Shown here: positions 14,012-22,031 of the stretch, one piece after another
Position numbering within the stretch: position 1 is the first letter of the stretch
Layout: every line of letters begins with the position of its first letter
DNA from: Actinomycetota bacterium
GTDB lineage: Bacteria; Actinomycetota; Thermoleophilia; UBA2241
Direction: 5' to 3'
Length of the DNA stretch: 22,962 nt
NCBI GenBank assembly: GCA_012719015.1
Contig: JAAYBE010000064.1
Coordinates: 1-22,962 of the forward strand
Translations under genes and position numbers: made by a program
Notes under the pieces: generated by a model
Databases searched by the model: none
Told to the model about the DNA's origin: nothing
The model's input: only the letters and a program-made list of their open reading frames with translations

Positions 14012-17000
14012 GTGTACCTCAAGGCGCTCCGCCTCCGGGGCTTCAAATCGTTCCCCACGCAGACCGAGCTGCGCTTCGAGCCCGGCGTCAGCGTCGTCAT
14101 CGGGCCCAACGGGAGCGGCAAGAGCAACCTCGCCGACGCCGTGGTGTGGGCGCTCGGCGAGCAGAGCCCCACCACGATCCGCGGCTCGTCCATGCAGGAT
14201 GTCATCTTCGCCGGGAGCGACGGACGCCGCGCCAGCGGCGCCGCCGAGGTCGAGCTCACCTTCGACAACGCCGACGGAGCGCTGCCCCTGCCCACGCCCG
14301 AGGTCAGCGTCATGCGTCGCGTGACGCGCGACGGTGCGTCACAGTACTCGATCAACCGGTCCCCGTGCCGCCTCACCGACATCGTCGAGCTGCTGGCCCA
14401 GGTCGGGCTGGGCAAGGAGCTGCACTCGATCATCGGGCAGGGCAAGGTGGAGTCGTTCCTGGCCGGCCGGCCGGAGGACCGGCGCAGCCAGATCGAGGAG
14501 GCCGCCGGCCTCGGCGCGTACAAGCGGCGCCGCGAGCGTGCGCAGCTCAAGCTGCGCGAGGTGCGGCGCAACCTGGAGCGCGCACTTCTCCTGGAGCGCG
14601 AGGTCGGCGCACAGCTCACGCCCCTGCGCCGTCAGGCCACGGCGGCGGAGCAGCTGCGCGCGGTGGAGACGGAGATCGCCGAGACCGAGGGCCGGCTGCT
14701 CAGCGGCGAGATCGTCGCCGTCGACGCAGAGCTGCTCGAGGCCGGCGCCGAGCTGGCGGAGGTCGACGCGCAGCGCGCCGCGCACGAGGAGGGGCTGGCC
14801 CGTGTGGCGGCCGCCCGTGCCGAGGAGGAGGAGGCGTTCGCCAGACGGTTGGCCGAACGCGAGCGCAGGTCGCGCCGTCTGCTGCGGGCGCGGGTGCTCG
14901 ACGGCCGTCTTGAGAGCGTGCGCCGGATCGCCGAGCAGCGGCAGACCCTGCTGGACGAGGTCGAACGGGCTGCGGGCGCGGAGCGCGAGCGGCTCGTCGC
15001 CGGGCTGGTGGCTGCGCCGGAGGAGCGTGACGACGGCGCGTGGCCGCGAGAGGAACGCCGTCTCGTCGCCGAACTCGAGGCGGCCGAAGCCGATCACGCC
15101 GAGGTCTCGGCCCGGCTGGAGGCGAGCCGTGCGGAGCTCAACGAGCGCCGCCAGGCGCTCAGCCGACTGACGGTCACGCGGGAGGCGGCGTTGGCGACGG
15201 CGGCACGGCTCGAGCGCCGCAGCGCAGCTCTCGAGGGCGAGCGGGATCGTCTGGCGGCGAGGCACGATGCGATGGGCGCGGAGGCGGCTGCAGGCGTCGA
15301 CGACGAACGCGACGCCGCGGCGGCGGAGGCCGCGGCGGCGGAGGCCCTGCGCACGGCCGCCGCGGCGGCGGCGGAGGCTGCAGGGGCGGAGACCGCAACG
15401 GGCCACGGACTCGCCGCCGCGGAGGAGGCACATCAGGCGACCTCCGTCGAGCGACGCGGCCTCGAGGCCGAGGTCGCCCACCTGCGCGCCGCCCTCAGGG
15501 ACATGGAGGACGTGGGCCACGAGGTGCTCGAGGTGGCCGGCCGGTACCCGGGCACGGTGCCGCTGGCCGGCAGCGTCTCCTGCGAGCCCGGCTACGAACG
15601 CGCGCTGGCGGCGGCGCTGGCGCAGCTCTCGGGCGCGCTCGCCGTGCCGGGCGGAGTGGACCAGTGGTCCCTCCTCGGCGCACTGAAGCGCGCCGGGGTC
15701 GGTCTGGTGCGCCTCGTGTTGCCGGCGCGTCGGCGCCCGTCGGTCGCGTTTCCGGGCGCCGCGCCGCTGTCCGACAAAGTGAGCCTCGGTGGACACGGCG
15801 AGCTGGAGGGCGTGCTCGCCGACGTCGTGATCGTCGACGACCTGCGTGCCGTGCCGACGACGTTCACGGGTCTGGCGGTGACGCGCGAGGGCGAGTACTA
15901 CCGCCCCGCCGACGGCCAGATCGGGCTCGCCGCCGGCGTCCCGGCGGCGCTGCTGCTGGAGCGGCGCGCTTCACTTGAGCGGCTCAGCGAGAAGCTCGAC
16001 GCCGTGGCGGCGCGTGAGGCGCGCGAGGAGGCCGCAGTGGCGCTCGCGGCTGTGCGGCGGTCCGCGGCGCGCGACGCGGCTGAGGCGACGGCGGCGGCCG
16101 AGCGTGAGGCGAGGATCGTCGCCGAGGCGGCCGAGCGCGCGCTCGCGCAGGTCCGTGCCCGGCGCCGCGACCTCGAGGAGCACCTGGAGCGCGACCGGCA
16201 CGCGCTCGAGGGCCTCGCGGCGGAGCTGGTCGAGGCCGCCGGGGCGAAGGAGTCGGCGGAGCACGAGGCCGCAGAGGCCCTTCTGCAGTCTGAGCGGCTG
16301 CGGCCCGCGGCGGCCGACGCCGAGGCCGCGCTGGGCGAGGCCGAGACGGCGCACTCGGGGTCGCTGGCGCTGGTCATGCGGCGGCGCGTGGAGCTCGAGG
16401 AGCGCCGCGCCGCCGCGGCGCGCGCGGAGGAGCGCCGCGCCGCTGCCCGACGACGGGCGGCCGCGGATCGTGAGCGCCTTGCGGAGCTGGAGGCGCGTCT
16501 GACCGACCTGCCGCGGGTACGCGCCGCCTGCGCCGCCGTGGAGACACGCTGTCAAGCCCTGCGGGCGCACTCGACGCGGCTCATCGGGCGGCTCGACGCC
16601 GACGACGGCGCCGACGAAGCGCTCGAGCGCGGCGAGCTGAGACGCCTGGCCGACGAGGAGGCGAGACTGCGTCGCGGGCTGGAGGAGACCGGGGAACGCC
16701 GCACGCTGGTCAAGGTCACGCTCGCCCGGCTCGAGGACCGGCGCGCCGAGCTGGCCGGCAGCCTCGACGGGGTCAGCGAACAGCTCGACCAGGCGGGGTT
16801 CGCGCCGCCGGCGGACGAGGCCGAGGCGGTGGCGCTGCGCGAGCAGGCCGCCCGGTTGCAGCGACGGCGCGAGCGGATCGGCCCGGTCAACCCACTGGCG
16901 GAGGCGGAGTGCGCGGAGCTCTCCGAGCGTGCCGCCTTTCTGCGCGAGCAGCGCCGGGACCTGGAGAAGTCCATCGACGACCTCGAGGCGCTGATCGGCG

Positions 17001-17536
17001 AGCTGACCGCCCAGGTCGACGCCGAGTTCGCCACGACCTTCGCCGCCGTCCAGGAGCAGTTCAGCCATATGGTGACCGTGCTGTTCCCGGGCGGCCGGGG
17101 CCGGCTCAGGCTGGTCGATCCGGACGAGGACCATCCGCAGGGCGGCGTCGCCGTGGAGGTCAAGCCGGCCAAGAAGCTGGGCCGCCGGCTGCAACTGCTC
17201 TCCGGCGGCGAGCGTGCCCTGGTGGCGATCGCCTTCCTCATGGCGCTCGTGCTCGCCCGACCGTGCCCGTTCTACATCCTCGACGAGATCGAGGCGGCGC
17301 TGGACGACGTCAACATCGGCCGCCTGGTGAAGCTCCTGCGTGATTACCGCGAACGCAGCCAGTTCGTGATCATCACCCACCAGAAGCGCACCATGGAGGC
17401 CGCCGACGTGCTCTACGGCGTGACCATGGGCGCGGACGGAGCGTCGCAGGTGGTGAGCGCCCGCATGGCGGAGGAGGAGATCGAGAAGGAGGAGAGCGCC
17501 CGGGGCGGACGTCCCGGCGCGCGGACGGGAGACTGA
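14012..17536 (+). CDS. smc: Chromosome segregation protein SMC
   Basis: SMC is the ATPase core of bacterial condensin and organises and segregates the chromosome with ScpA and ScpB (not encoded here). The 1174-residue product has the full architecture: N-terminal head with Walker A GPNGSGKS (residues 31-38) and IIGQGKVESFLAGRPEDRR, a first coiled-coil arm, a hinge (about 505-645), the returning arm, and a C-terminal head. The C-terminal head has signature LLSGGERALVAIAF (Ser1064) and Walker B YILDEIEAALDD (Asp1091/Glu1092). The coiled coils are very rich in Ala, Arg and Glu, as in other GC-rich genomes. GTG 14012 begins one base after the rnc stop, with GAGGT (13999-14003) eight bases upstream, and gives the typical VYLKALRLRGFKSF opening. 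The frame runs 22 codons further upstream inside rnc, but those do not fit the family. Confidence 0.97.
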   Translation: MYLKALRLRGFKSFPTQTELRFEPGVSVVIGPNGSGKSNLADAVVWALGEQSPTTIRGSSMQDVIFAGSDGRRASGAAEVELTFDNADGALPLPTPEVSVMRRVTRDGASQYSINRSPCRLTDIVELLAQVGLGKELHSIIGQGKVESFLAGRPEDRRSQIEEAAGLGAYKRRRERAQLKLREVRRNLERALLLEREVGAQLTPLRRQATAAEQLRAVETEIAETEGRLLSGEIVAVDAELLEAGAELAEVDAQRAAHEEGLARVAAARAEEEEAFARRLAERERRSRRLLRARVLDGRLESVRRIAEQRQTLLDEVERAAGAERERLVAGLVAAPEERDDGAWPREERRLVAELEAAEADHAEVSARLEASRAELNERRQALSRLTVTREAALATAARLERRSAALEGERDRLAARHDAMGAEAAAGVDDERDAAAAEAAAAEALRTAAAAAAEAAGAETATGHGLAAAEEAHQATSVERRGLEAEVAHLRAALRDMEDVGHEVLEVAGRYPGTVPLAGSVSCEPGYERALAAALAQLSGALAVPGGVDQWSLLGALKRAGVGLVRLVLPARRRPSVAFPGAAPLSDKVSLGGHGELEGVLADVVIVDDLRAVPTTFTGLAVTREGEYYRPADGQIGLAAGVPAALLLERRASLERLSEKLDAVAAREAREEAAVALAAVRRSAARDAAEATAAAEREARIVAEAAERALAQVRARRRDLEEHLERDRHALEGLAAELVEAAGAKESAEHEAAEALLQSERLRPAAADAEAALGEAETAHSGSLALVMRRRVELEERRAAAARAEERRAAARRRAAADRERLAELEARLTDLPRVRAACAAVETRCQALRAHSTRLIGRLDADDGADEALERGELRRLADEEARLRRGLEETGERRTLVKVTLARLEDRRAELAGSLDGVSEQLDQAGFAPPADEAEAVALREQAARLQRRRERIGPVNPLAEAECAELSERAAFLREQRRDLEKSIDDLEALIGELTAQVDAEFATTFAAVQEQFSHMVTVLFPGGRGRLRLVDPDEDHPQGGVAVEVKPAKKLGRRLQLLSGGERALVAIAFLMALVLARPCPFYILDEIEAALDDVNIGRLVKLLRDYRERSQFVIITHQKRTMEAADVLYGVTMGADGASQVVSARMAEEEIEKEESARGGRPGARTGD

Positions 17537-17539
17537 GGC

Positions 17540-18565
17540 GTGGAGTGGCACGAGGTGTTCAAGGGAGTCGCCGAGGCCGACGTGCCGGCGACGGTGCTCG
17601 AGGAGGAGGCCGAGGAGCGCAGGGGGCTGTTCGGCCGCCTGCGTCGCAACCTCGGCAAGGCGCGGGGAGCCGTGGCCGATGCGCTCAGGAGCGCGGTCTA
17701 CGTCGGCGTCGACCGGCGGCTCTACGAGCAGACGGAGGAGATGCTGATCGCCGCCGACGTGGGCGTGGACGGCACCATCAGGATCGTGGACGAGCTGGAG
17801 CGTCGCTGCACGGCCAAGAAGATCGAGTCCCGCGGCCCGTTCCAGGACGAGCTCGCCGAGGTGGTGGCGGAGCAGCTCAGGCCGGACGACCCGGAGCGGC
17901 AGCGGATCGACGTCTCACACGCGCCCAGCGTGATCCTCGTCGTGGGGGTCAACGGCACCGGCAAGACGACCACCATCGGCAAGATCGCCTGGCGGCTCAA
18001 GGAGATGGGCAAGACGCCGCTCATGGTGGCCGGGGACACCTTCCGTGCCGCGGCAGTGGAGCAGCTCAGCCGCTGGGCGGACCGGGTCGGCTGCGAGATC
18101 GTGAGGCAGGCGCCGGACGCCGACCCCGCCGCCGTGGTCTACGACGGCGTGGCCGCGGCGCGCTCGCGCGGCGCGGACGTCGTCCTCGTCGACACGGCCG
18201 GCCGGCTGCACACGCAGGTCAACCTCATGCGCGAGCTCGAGAAGGTGCGCCGGGTGATCGAGAAGCAGCTCCCGGGCGCCCCACACGAGACGCTGCTCGT
18301 CCTCGACGCGACCACCGGACAGAACGGCCTGCGTCAGGCGGAGGAGTTCAAGCAGGCGGTCGATGTGACCGGGGTGGTGCTCACCAAACTCGACGGCACC
18401 GCCAAGGGCGGCATCGTGGTGGCGATCCACGAGAGCCTCGGCATCCCCATCAAGCTCATCGGGGTCGGCGAGCAGATCGAGGACCTGCGCCCCTTCGAGG
18501 CCGACGTGTTCGCGCGGGCGATCTTCGGCGGCGAGGACGACGCCGCGCGAGTCGACGCCGGGTGA
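17540..18565 (+). CDS. ftsY: Signal recognition particle receptor FtsY
   Basis: FtsY is the SRP receptor GTPase that docks SRP-ribosome complexes at the membrane translocon. The 341-residue protein has a short charged N-terminus rather than the long acidic A domain of E. coli. It then shows the N domain helical bundle and the G domain. GTPase motifs are GVNGTGKTTT (from residue 136), AGDTFRAAAVEQL, DTAGRLHTQ (from 218) and TKLDGTAKGG (from 282), ending with GEQIEDLRPFEADVF. It has no predicted membrane span, so membrane contact would be peripheral. GTG 17540 lies three bases after the smc stop, with GGGAG upstream. The partner Ffh is not in the window. A 7-bp hairpin follows the stop. Confidence 0.96.
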   Translation: MEWHEVFKGVAEADVPATVLEEEAEERRGLFGRLRRNLGKARGAVADALRSAVYVGVDRRLYEQTEEMLIAADVGVDGTIRIVDELERRCTAKKIESRGPFQDELAEVVAEQLRPDDPERQRIDVSHAPSVILVVGVNGTGKTTTIGKIAWRLKEMGKTPLMVAGDTFRAAAVEQLSRWADRVGCEIVRQAPDADPAAVVYDGVAAARSRGADVVLVDTAGRLHTQVNLMRELEKVRRVIEKQLPGAPHETLLVLDATTGQNGLRQAEEFKQAVDVTGVVLTKLDGTAKGGIVVAIHESLGIPIKLIGVGEQIEDLRPFEADVFARAIFGGEDDAARVDAG

Positions 18566-18584
18566 CGCCGCGGGCGTCGCGGCG
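18566..18584 (+). terminator. GC-rich hairpin directly after ftsY, possible terminator
   Basis: CGCCGCG (18566-18572) and CGCGGCG (18578-18584) form a perfect 7-bp stem with a five-base loop immediately after the ftsY stop. There is no U-tract. Its position before a new promoter suggests the rnc-smc-ftsY unit ends here, but similar short stems arise by chance in such GC-rich DNA. Confidence 0.35.
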
Positions 18585-18614
18585 CGGCAGCGCGCGGGGC
18601 GGCGGCCGCAACGG

Positions 18615-18643
18615 TTGACACCGCCCGTCGCGTGGGGGAGTCT
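18615..18643 (+). promoter_or_regulatory. Promoter for the unknown-gene/lar unit (TTGACA-17-GAGTCT)
   Basis: A perfect -35 hexamer TTGACA (18615-18620) is followed at 17 bases by GAGTCT (18638-18643), a weak -10. It lies in the 195-base gap after ftsY. The predicted transcript starts near 18650, about 110 bases before the start codon, so the unknown gene and lar genes may have their own control. Confidence 0.5.
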
Positions 18644-18651
18644 TGCGGCGC

Positions 18652-18731
18652 GAACGAGGCCGTCGCCTGCGCCGCGACCGGCCCGTCGTTTGGGCGGCCC
18701 CGGCGGTCGCCGTCGTCGAAAAGGCTCGTTC
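18652..18731 (+). promoter_or_regulatory. Foldable 5' leader with closing stem and alternative helices
   Basis: GAACGAGGCC (18652-18661) pairs with GGCTCGTTC (18723-18731), giving nine base pairs with one bulged G and closing a 61-base region. Inside, GCGACCG (18674-18680) pairs perfectly with CGGTCGC (18704-18710) around a GCCC/GGGC helix. Alternatively GTCGC (18662-18666) can pair with GCGAC (18674-18678), excluding the former. The strong Shine-Dalgarno site lies 16 bases after the closing stem. This architecture resembles a riboswitch, but I match it to no known class. Confidence 0.4.
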
Positions 18732-18760
18732 CAGGCGAGAAGGACAGGGGAGGTACCGGG

Positions 18761-20542
18761 GTGCACAAGGAAGTCTACGCGACCATCATGGCGCTGTCCG
18801 CCAGCCCGGACAACGCGACCAGCGACCGCATCGAGGCGCTCACCCAGGGCCACGGGATGCTCAACGTGGCCGCCATGAGCGCCGCCAACGCGATCACCCA
18901 GGAGATCCTGCGCGGTCGCGACACGAAGATGACCGACGCCAACCTCTCGGATCTCGCGCTCGACTACGTCGTCGAGGCCGGGGTCAAGGCCGCCGCCGCG
19001 GCCGGCGCCGACAAGGCCAACGCCGCCCTCATCGCGGCCACGCTGCTGCTGATCGCCGGCACCGAGTCGCGCGCCGGCGTACCCGCCGGCAACCGCAAGC
19101 TGGGCGCGATGGCGCGCATCAAGGCCGGGGCGGACCGCTCCGGCGTCGCCGCCGTCCCGACCTCCAAGCTCACCAACAAGCTGTCGGGCTTCGCCGCCGT
19201 GCAGGCGCTCTACGAGGCCATGCAGCGCGGCGAGCTGGTCCGTGTGGACGGCGCCGACGTGCCGGCGTTCGTCGCCGGCGGCGCGCCGATGGGCCACAGC
19301 GTCCTCGGCGAGGACATCGTCTACGTCGATCTGTGCCTCAAGGGCACCAGGATCGCCGTCGACGCGATGCGGCAGGCCTACCACGGCGTCGGCATCAGCG
19401 CGAGCCCGATCATGTGCGCCATGCTCGCCGCGGCGGCCGTGCTCGAGATCGTCAACCCGGACGGCATGATCAGTCCGGAGCAGGGCGACTTCTTCCTGCA
19501 CGGCACCGGCTACCTCGCCGGCAAGGGCGCCGCCGAGGCGGCCGGGCTGCCCGAGAAGCTGCACCTGCGCGGCACCGGCAAGGAGTACGACACCGCCAGC
19601 CTCGTCGGCGGCCTCGGCATGATGCTCAAGGACGTCGGTGCGCCGTCGGTCATCGGCATGATGACGCTGACCGAGCTGCTGGCCGCCTTCGCGGAGAGCC
19701 CCATGATCGGAGCCGGGTTCGGCGGCGGTCCGGTGAACCCGCCGCTGGCGCACCTCGCCGCCGACTGCGTCATCGCGATGAACCTGCTGATCGAGAACGG
19801 CGGCGACGTCGAGGCGGCGGCCGACGCCATCCACGAGGTCAAGATGACGCAGTGGATCGACCCGGAGATCGCCGCCTTCTCCACCAACACGATCAGCCGC
19901 AAGGCCGAGCAGGTGCGGCGCGGTCCTGTGACCCGGGCGATCATCAACGCCACCGACGGCATCCGCGCCGACGCGCTGCGCTGGCGCGCCGAGTTCGCCT
20001 ACGACGAGCTCATGGCGGGCAAGTCGCTGGAGGACATCTGCGCGACCCTCGACCAGCGTCGCAAGGAGAAGGTCGAGAAGAACGCCAGTGCGGTGATGAG
20101 CGGCTTCTTCGGCAGGGACATCACCATCTCGTACTCCAAGCTCGAGGGCGGGGCGCGACGCGAGCACCCGTTCGCCCAGTCGTACTGGGGCTTCGACGCC
20201 GACGTCGATGCGCTCGTCACGGTCGACGGGGAGGAGTTCCGCTTCGAGGGTCTGACCCACAAGGTCATCCCCGACGCGGTGCTCAACAAGAAGGCGGAGC
20301 TCTCCCTGCCGATCACGGTCGCCTCGGCCGTGGCCCAGGAGCTCATGTACCTCGGTTGCTGCACGGTCGACGCGACGGTGCCGGCGGTGGTCGCGGCGGC
20401 GCTGGGCAAGTACTCCGCCAAGGAGGCCGGCAAGTGCGCCGAAGAGGGCGGTCGCCTCACCTGTTCGATCCCCGGCGCCAGGTCCACGATCAAGGAGATG
20501 GCGGCACTCGCGCAGCGCATCATGAAGGATCTCGCCGACTGA
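18761..20542 (+). CDS. Conserved-looking protein of unknown function in lar gene cluster
   Basis: I do not recognise this 593-residue protein. It appears soluble: Ala/Gly-rich helical stretches, no signal peptide and no clear membrane span. Motif-like islands are LTQGHGMLNVAAMSAANAIT near the N-terminus, GTESRAGVPAGNRKLGAMAR (from residue 100), APMGHSVLGED (His179), FFLHGTGYLAGKG (His247) and MIGAGFGGGPVNPP (from about 315). There is also a C-terminal cysteine group, Cys533, Cys534, Cys559 and Cys568, that could bind metal. GTG 18761 is the chosen start because GGGGAGGT (18747-18754) is six bases upstream; the open frame back to 18632 crosses the promoter and leader. It has its own promoter and precedes larC2-like, larB and larC1-like genes, separated by a hairpin. 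It does not resemble LarA, LarE or a transporter. A nickel-pincer-dependent enzyme is possible from context only. Confidence 0.85.
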   Translation: MHKEVYATIMALSASPDNATSDRIEALTQGHGMLNVAAMSAANAITQEILRGRDTKMTDANLSDLALDYVVEAGVKAAAAAGADKANAALIAATLLLIAGTESRAGVPAGNRKLGAMARIKAGADRSGVAAVPTSKLTNKLSGFAAVQALYEAMQRGELVRVDGADVPAFVAGGAPMGHSVLGEDIVYVDLCLKGTRIAVDAMRQAYHGVGISASPIMCAMLAAAAVLEIVNPDGMISPEQGDFFLHGTGYLAGKGAAEAAGLPEKLHLRGTGKEYDTASLVGGLGMMLKDVGAPSVIGMMTLTELLAAFAESPMIGAGFGGGPVNPPLAHLAADCVIAMNLLIENGGDVEAAADAIHEVKMTQWIDPEIAAFSTNTISRKAEQVRRGPVTRAIINATDGIRADALRWRAEFAYDELMAGKSLEDICATLDQRRKEKVEKNASAVMSGFFGRDITISYSKLEGGARREHPFAQSYWGFDADVDALVTVDGEEFRFEGLTHKVIPDAVLNKKAELSLPITVASAVAQELMYLGCCTVDATVPAVVAAALGKYSAKEAGKCAEEGGRLTCSIPGARSTIKEMAALAQRIMKDLAD

Positions 20543-20582
20543 CGGCACGGTGCAGTCGGCGCACGACGTGTCGGGTGAGGAG

Positions 20583-20615
20583 CGGAGGGGACGTGCCCAG
20601 GGCGCGTCCCCTCCG
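20583..20615 (+). terminator. 15-bp hairpin between unknown gene and larC2, possible terminator
   Basis: Arms 20583-20597 and 20601-20615 form a 15-bp stem with one G-U pair and a three-base loop, 40 bases after the preceding stop. No U-tract follows. It could terminate or attenuate transcription, or stabilise the upstream mRNA 3' end, setting different levels for the unknown gene and the lar genes. Its 3' arm shares GCGTCCCCTC with the hairpin upstream of rnc. Confidence 0.6.
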
Positions 20616-20647
20616 TCATCCGCCGACGGCGCTCCGGGAGTGGTGCG

Positions 20648-21142
20648 ATGCTGATCCTGGCCCAGGTGGACGACCGGTCCGGAGAGGTGCTCGGGCACGC
20701 CGTGGACGAGCTGCTCGCCCTGGGCGCGCACAACGTCCAGCTGCTCGCCTCCCACACCAAGAAGGGCCGTCCCGGCACGGTGCTGCTGGTCGACGCGGAT
20801 GACGGGGCCGAGTCCGCGATCGCCGCGTACCTCGCCGTCGAGCTCGGCGTGTGGGGCTACCACGCGCTCGAGACGCGCCATCGGCACTTCGTCACGAGCA
20901 TGGAGCGGCGCCGGGTCACCGTGGTCTGCGGCCCGCTCGCCGAGATCTTCACCTTGCCGTGCAAGCTGCTCCGCCACGACGGCGAGCTGGTGCGCGTCAA
21001 GGTCGAGAGGGCCGACGTCGAGGCGGTCACGGGCTTCGTGCGTCAGGCCGACCCGGCCTGTTCGTCGGACACAGTGCGTCTGCGGCTCGAGCACGAGATC
21101 CGCCGTCGTCCTGAGTCCCCGGACCTGCGGGTGGAGTTCTGA
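20648..21142 (+). CDS. LarC2-like protein (C-terminal half of nickel insertase LarC)
   Basis: The 164-residue product matches the C-terminal domain of LarC (DUF111), the CTP-dependent enzyme that inserts nickel into the pincer nucleotide cofactor. The family pattern is visible: VDDRSGEVLGHAVDELLALGAHNV (residues 7-30), then TKKGRPGTVLLV (37-48), corresponding to the MKKxRPG segment of LarC2, and a later RVKVERADVEAV. The N-terminal LarC1 motifs are absent and appear instead in the separate gene at 22028. The start ATG 20648 follows GGGAG (20636-20640) with seven-base spacing and aligns with the beginning of LarC2 in Lactiplantibacillus plantarum, where LarC1 and LarC2 are joined by a programmed frameshift. 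Here the halves are independent and in reversed order. The second half is divergent, so confidence is moderate. Confidence 0.72.
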   Translation: MLILAQVDDRSGEVLGHAVDELLALGAHNVQLLASHTKKGRPGTVLLVDADDGAESAIAAYLAVELGVWGYHALETRHRHFVTSMERRRVTVVCGPLAEIFTLPCKLLRHDGELVRVKVERADVEAVTGFVRQADPACSSDTVRLRLEHEIRRRPESPDLRVEF

Positions 21143-21145
21143 TGT

Positions 21146-21196
21146 CCGCCCGGTGTGCGGGCGGGGCGCGGCCCCGGGTCGCCGCCGTGTGGCGAC
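21146..21196 (+). other. Two tandem hairpins between larC2-like and larB
   Basis: CCGCCCG (21146-21152) pairs with CGGGCGG (21158-21164), and GTCGCC (21178-21183) pairs with GGCGAC (21191-21196), filling most of the 70-base gap. There is no U-tract. They may be mRNA-stabilising or processing structures, or chance folding in GC-rich DNA. The larB start follows 16 bases later. Confidence 0.35.
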
Positions 21197-21212
21197 GCAG
21201 GCGGGGTGAACG

Positions 21213-22031
21213 ATGAACGCGTCCGACCTGCGCCGCCTGCTTGAGGGCGTCCGTACCGGCGTCACCGGCGTCGACGAGGCCCTGACGCGCCTCTCCGCGC
21301 TGCCGTACGAGGACCTGGGGTTCGCCAACGTGGACCATCACCGGGTCCTGCGCAGGGGGTACGGCGAGGCGATCTTCTGCGCCGGCAAGACGGCCGATCA
21401 GGTGGTCGCGATCGCACGCCGCATGGTCGCCTACGGGCACGAGAACGTCCTCGCCACCCGGGCCGAGGCGGCGACGCTGGACGCGCTCGTGGCCGGAGGA
21501 GTCCCCGTGCGGGTCCATCGCGAGGTCGGGCTGGCCGTGGTCAACCCGACGCCGACCGCGTCCGAGGGGCTCGTCTGCGTATGCACGGCGGGCACTTCGG
21601 ACATCCCGGTGGCCGAGGAGGCCGCCCTGACCGCGGAGTGCTCCGGCAGCCGTGTGGAGCGGGTGTACGACGTCGGTGTGGCCGGCATCCATCGTCTGCT
21701 GGCCCACGTCGACCTGTTGCGTGAGGCCCGGGTCGTCGTCGCCGTGGCGGGGATGGAGGGCGCCCTCGCCAGCGTGGTCGGCGGACTCGTCAGCAGTCCG
21801 GTGGTGGCCGTGCCCACGAGCGTCGGCTACGGCGCCGGCTTCGGCGGAGTCGCAGCCCTGCTGACGATGCTGAACTCGTGCTCCCCGGGCGTGGCCGTCG
21901 TGAACATCGACAACGGGTTCGGCGCCGGGTACCTCGCGAACCTCATCAACCGCGGGGTCGCGACGGACGACGGACCGGAGCAGACGAGAGCCGCCGCCGA
22001 GGACCGGCGCGGGTCGGAGGAGCAGGCGTGA
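21213..22031 (+). CDS. larB: Nickel-pincer cofactor biosynthesis protein LarB
   Basis: LarB carboxylates the pyridinium ring of nicotinic acid adenine dinucleotide and releases AMP, the first step to the nickel-pincer nucleotide used by lactate racemase and relatives. The 272-residue protein has the family N-terminal motif DHHRVLRRGYGEAIFCAGKT. Its PurE-like domain carries CTAGTSDIPVAEEAA, VAGMEGALASVVGGL, VPTSVGYGAGFGG and LNSCSPGVAVVNIDNGFGAG. Cys223 in NSCSPG corresponds to the cysteine that forms a covalent adduct with substrate in L. plantarum LarB. The C-terminus has a short hydrophilic tail. ATG 21213 has GGGGTGA upstream. The stop overlaps the next GTG start, so larB and larC1 are translationally coupled. 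LarE, the sulfur donor, is not in the window. Confidence 0.95.
   Translation: MNASDLRRLLEGVRTGVTGVDEALTRLSALPYEDLGFANVDHHRVLRRGYGEAIFCAGKTADQVVAIARRMVAYGHENVLATRAEAATLDALVAGGVPVRVHREVGLAVVNPTPTASEGLVCVCTAGTSDIPVAEEAALTAECSGSRVERVYDVGVAGIHRLLAHVDLLREARVVVAVAGMEGALASVVGGLVSSPVVAVPTSVGYGAGFGGVAALLTMLNSCSPGVAVVNIDNGFGAGYLANLINRGVATDDGPEQTRAAAEDRRGSEEQA

Noticed and set aside
16397..16443. 17-base direct repeat (16397-16413 and 16427-16443) within smc
   Set aside because: It encodes repeated EERRAA coiled-coil residues and is explained by the amino-acid bias of the SMC arm rather than by a mobile or regulatory repeat.
17915..21328. 1137-codon open frame on the minus strand spanning ftsY, the unknown gene and larC2
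   Set aside because: Long antisense frames arise from the strong G/C third-position bias. Three good plus-strand genes with ribosome binding sites cover the same bases, and the translation shows no recognisable motifs.
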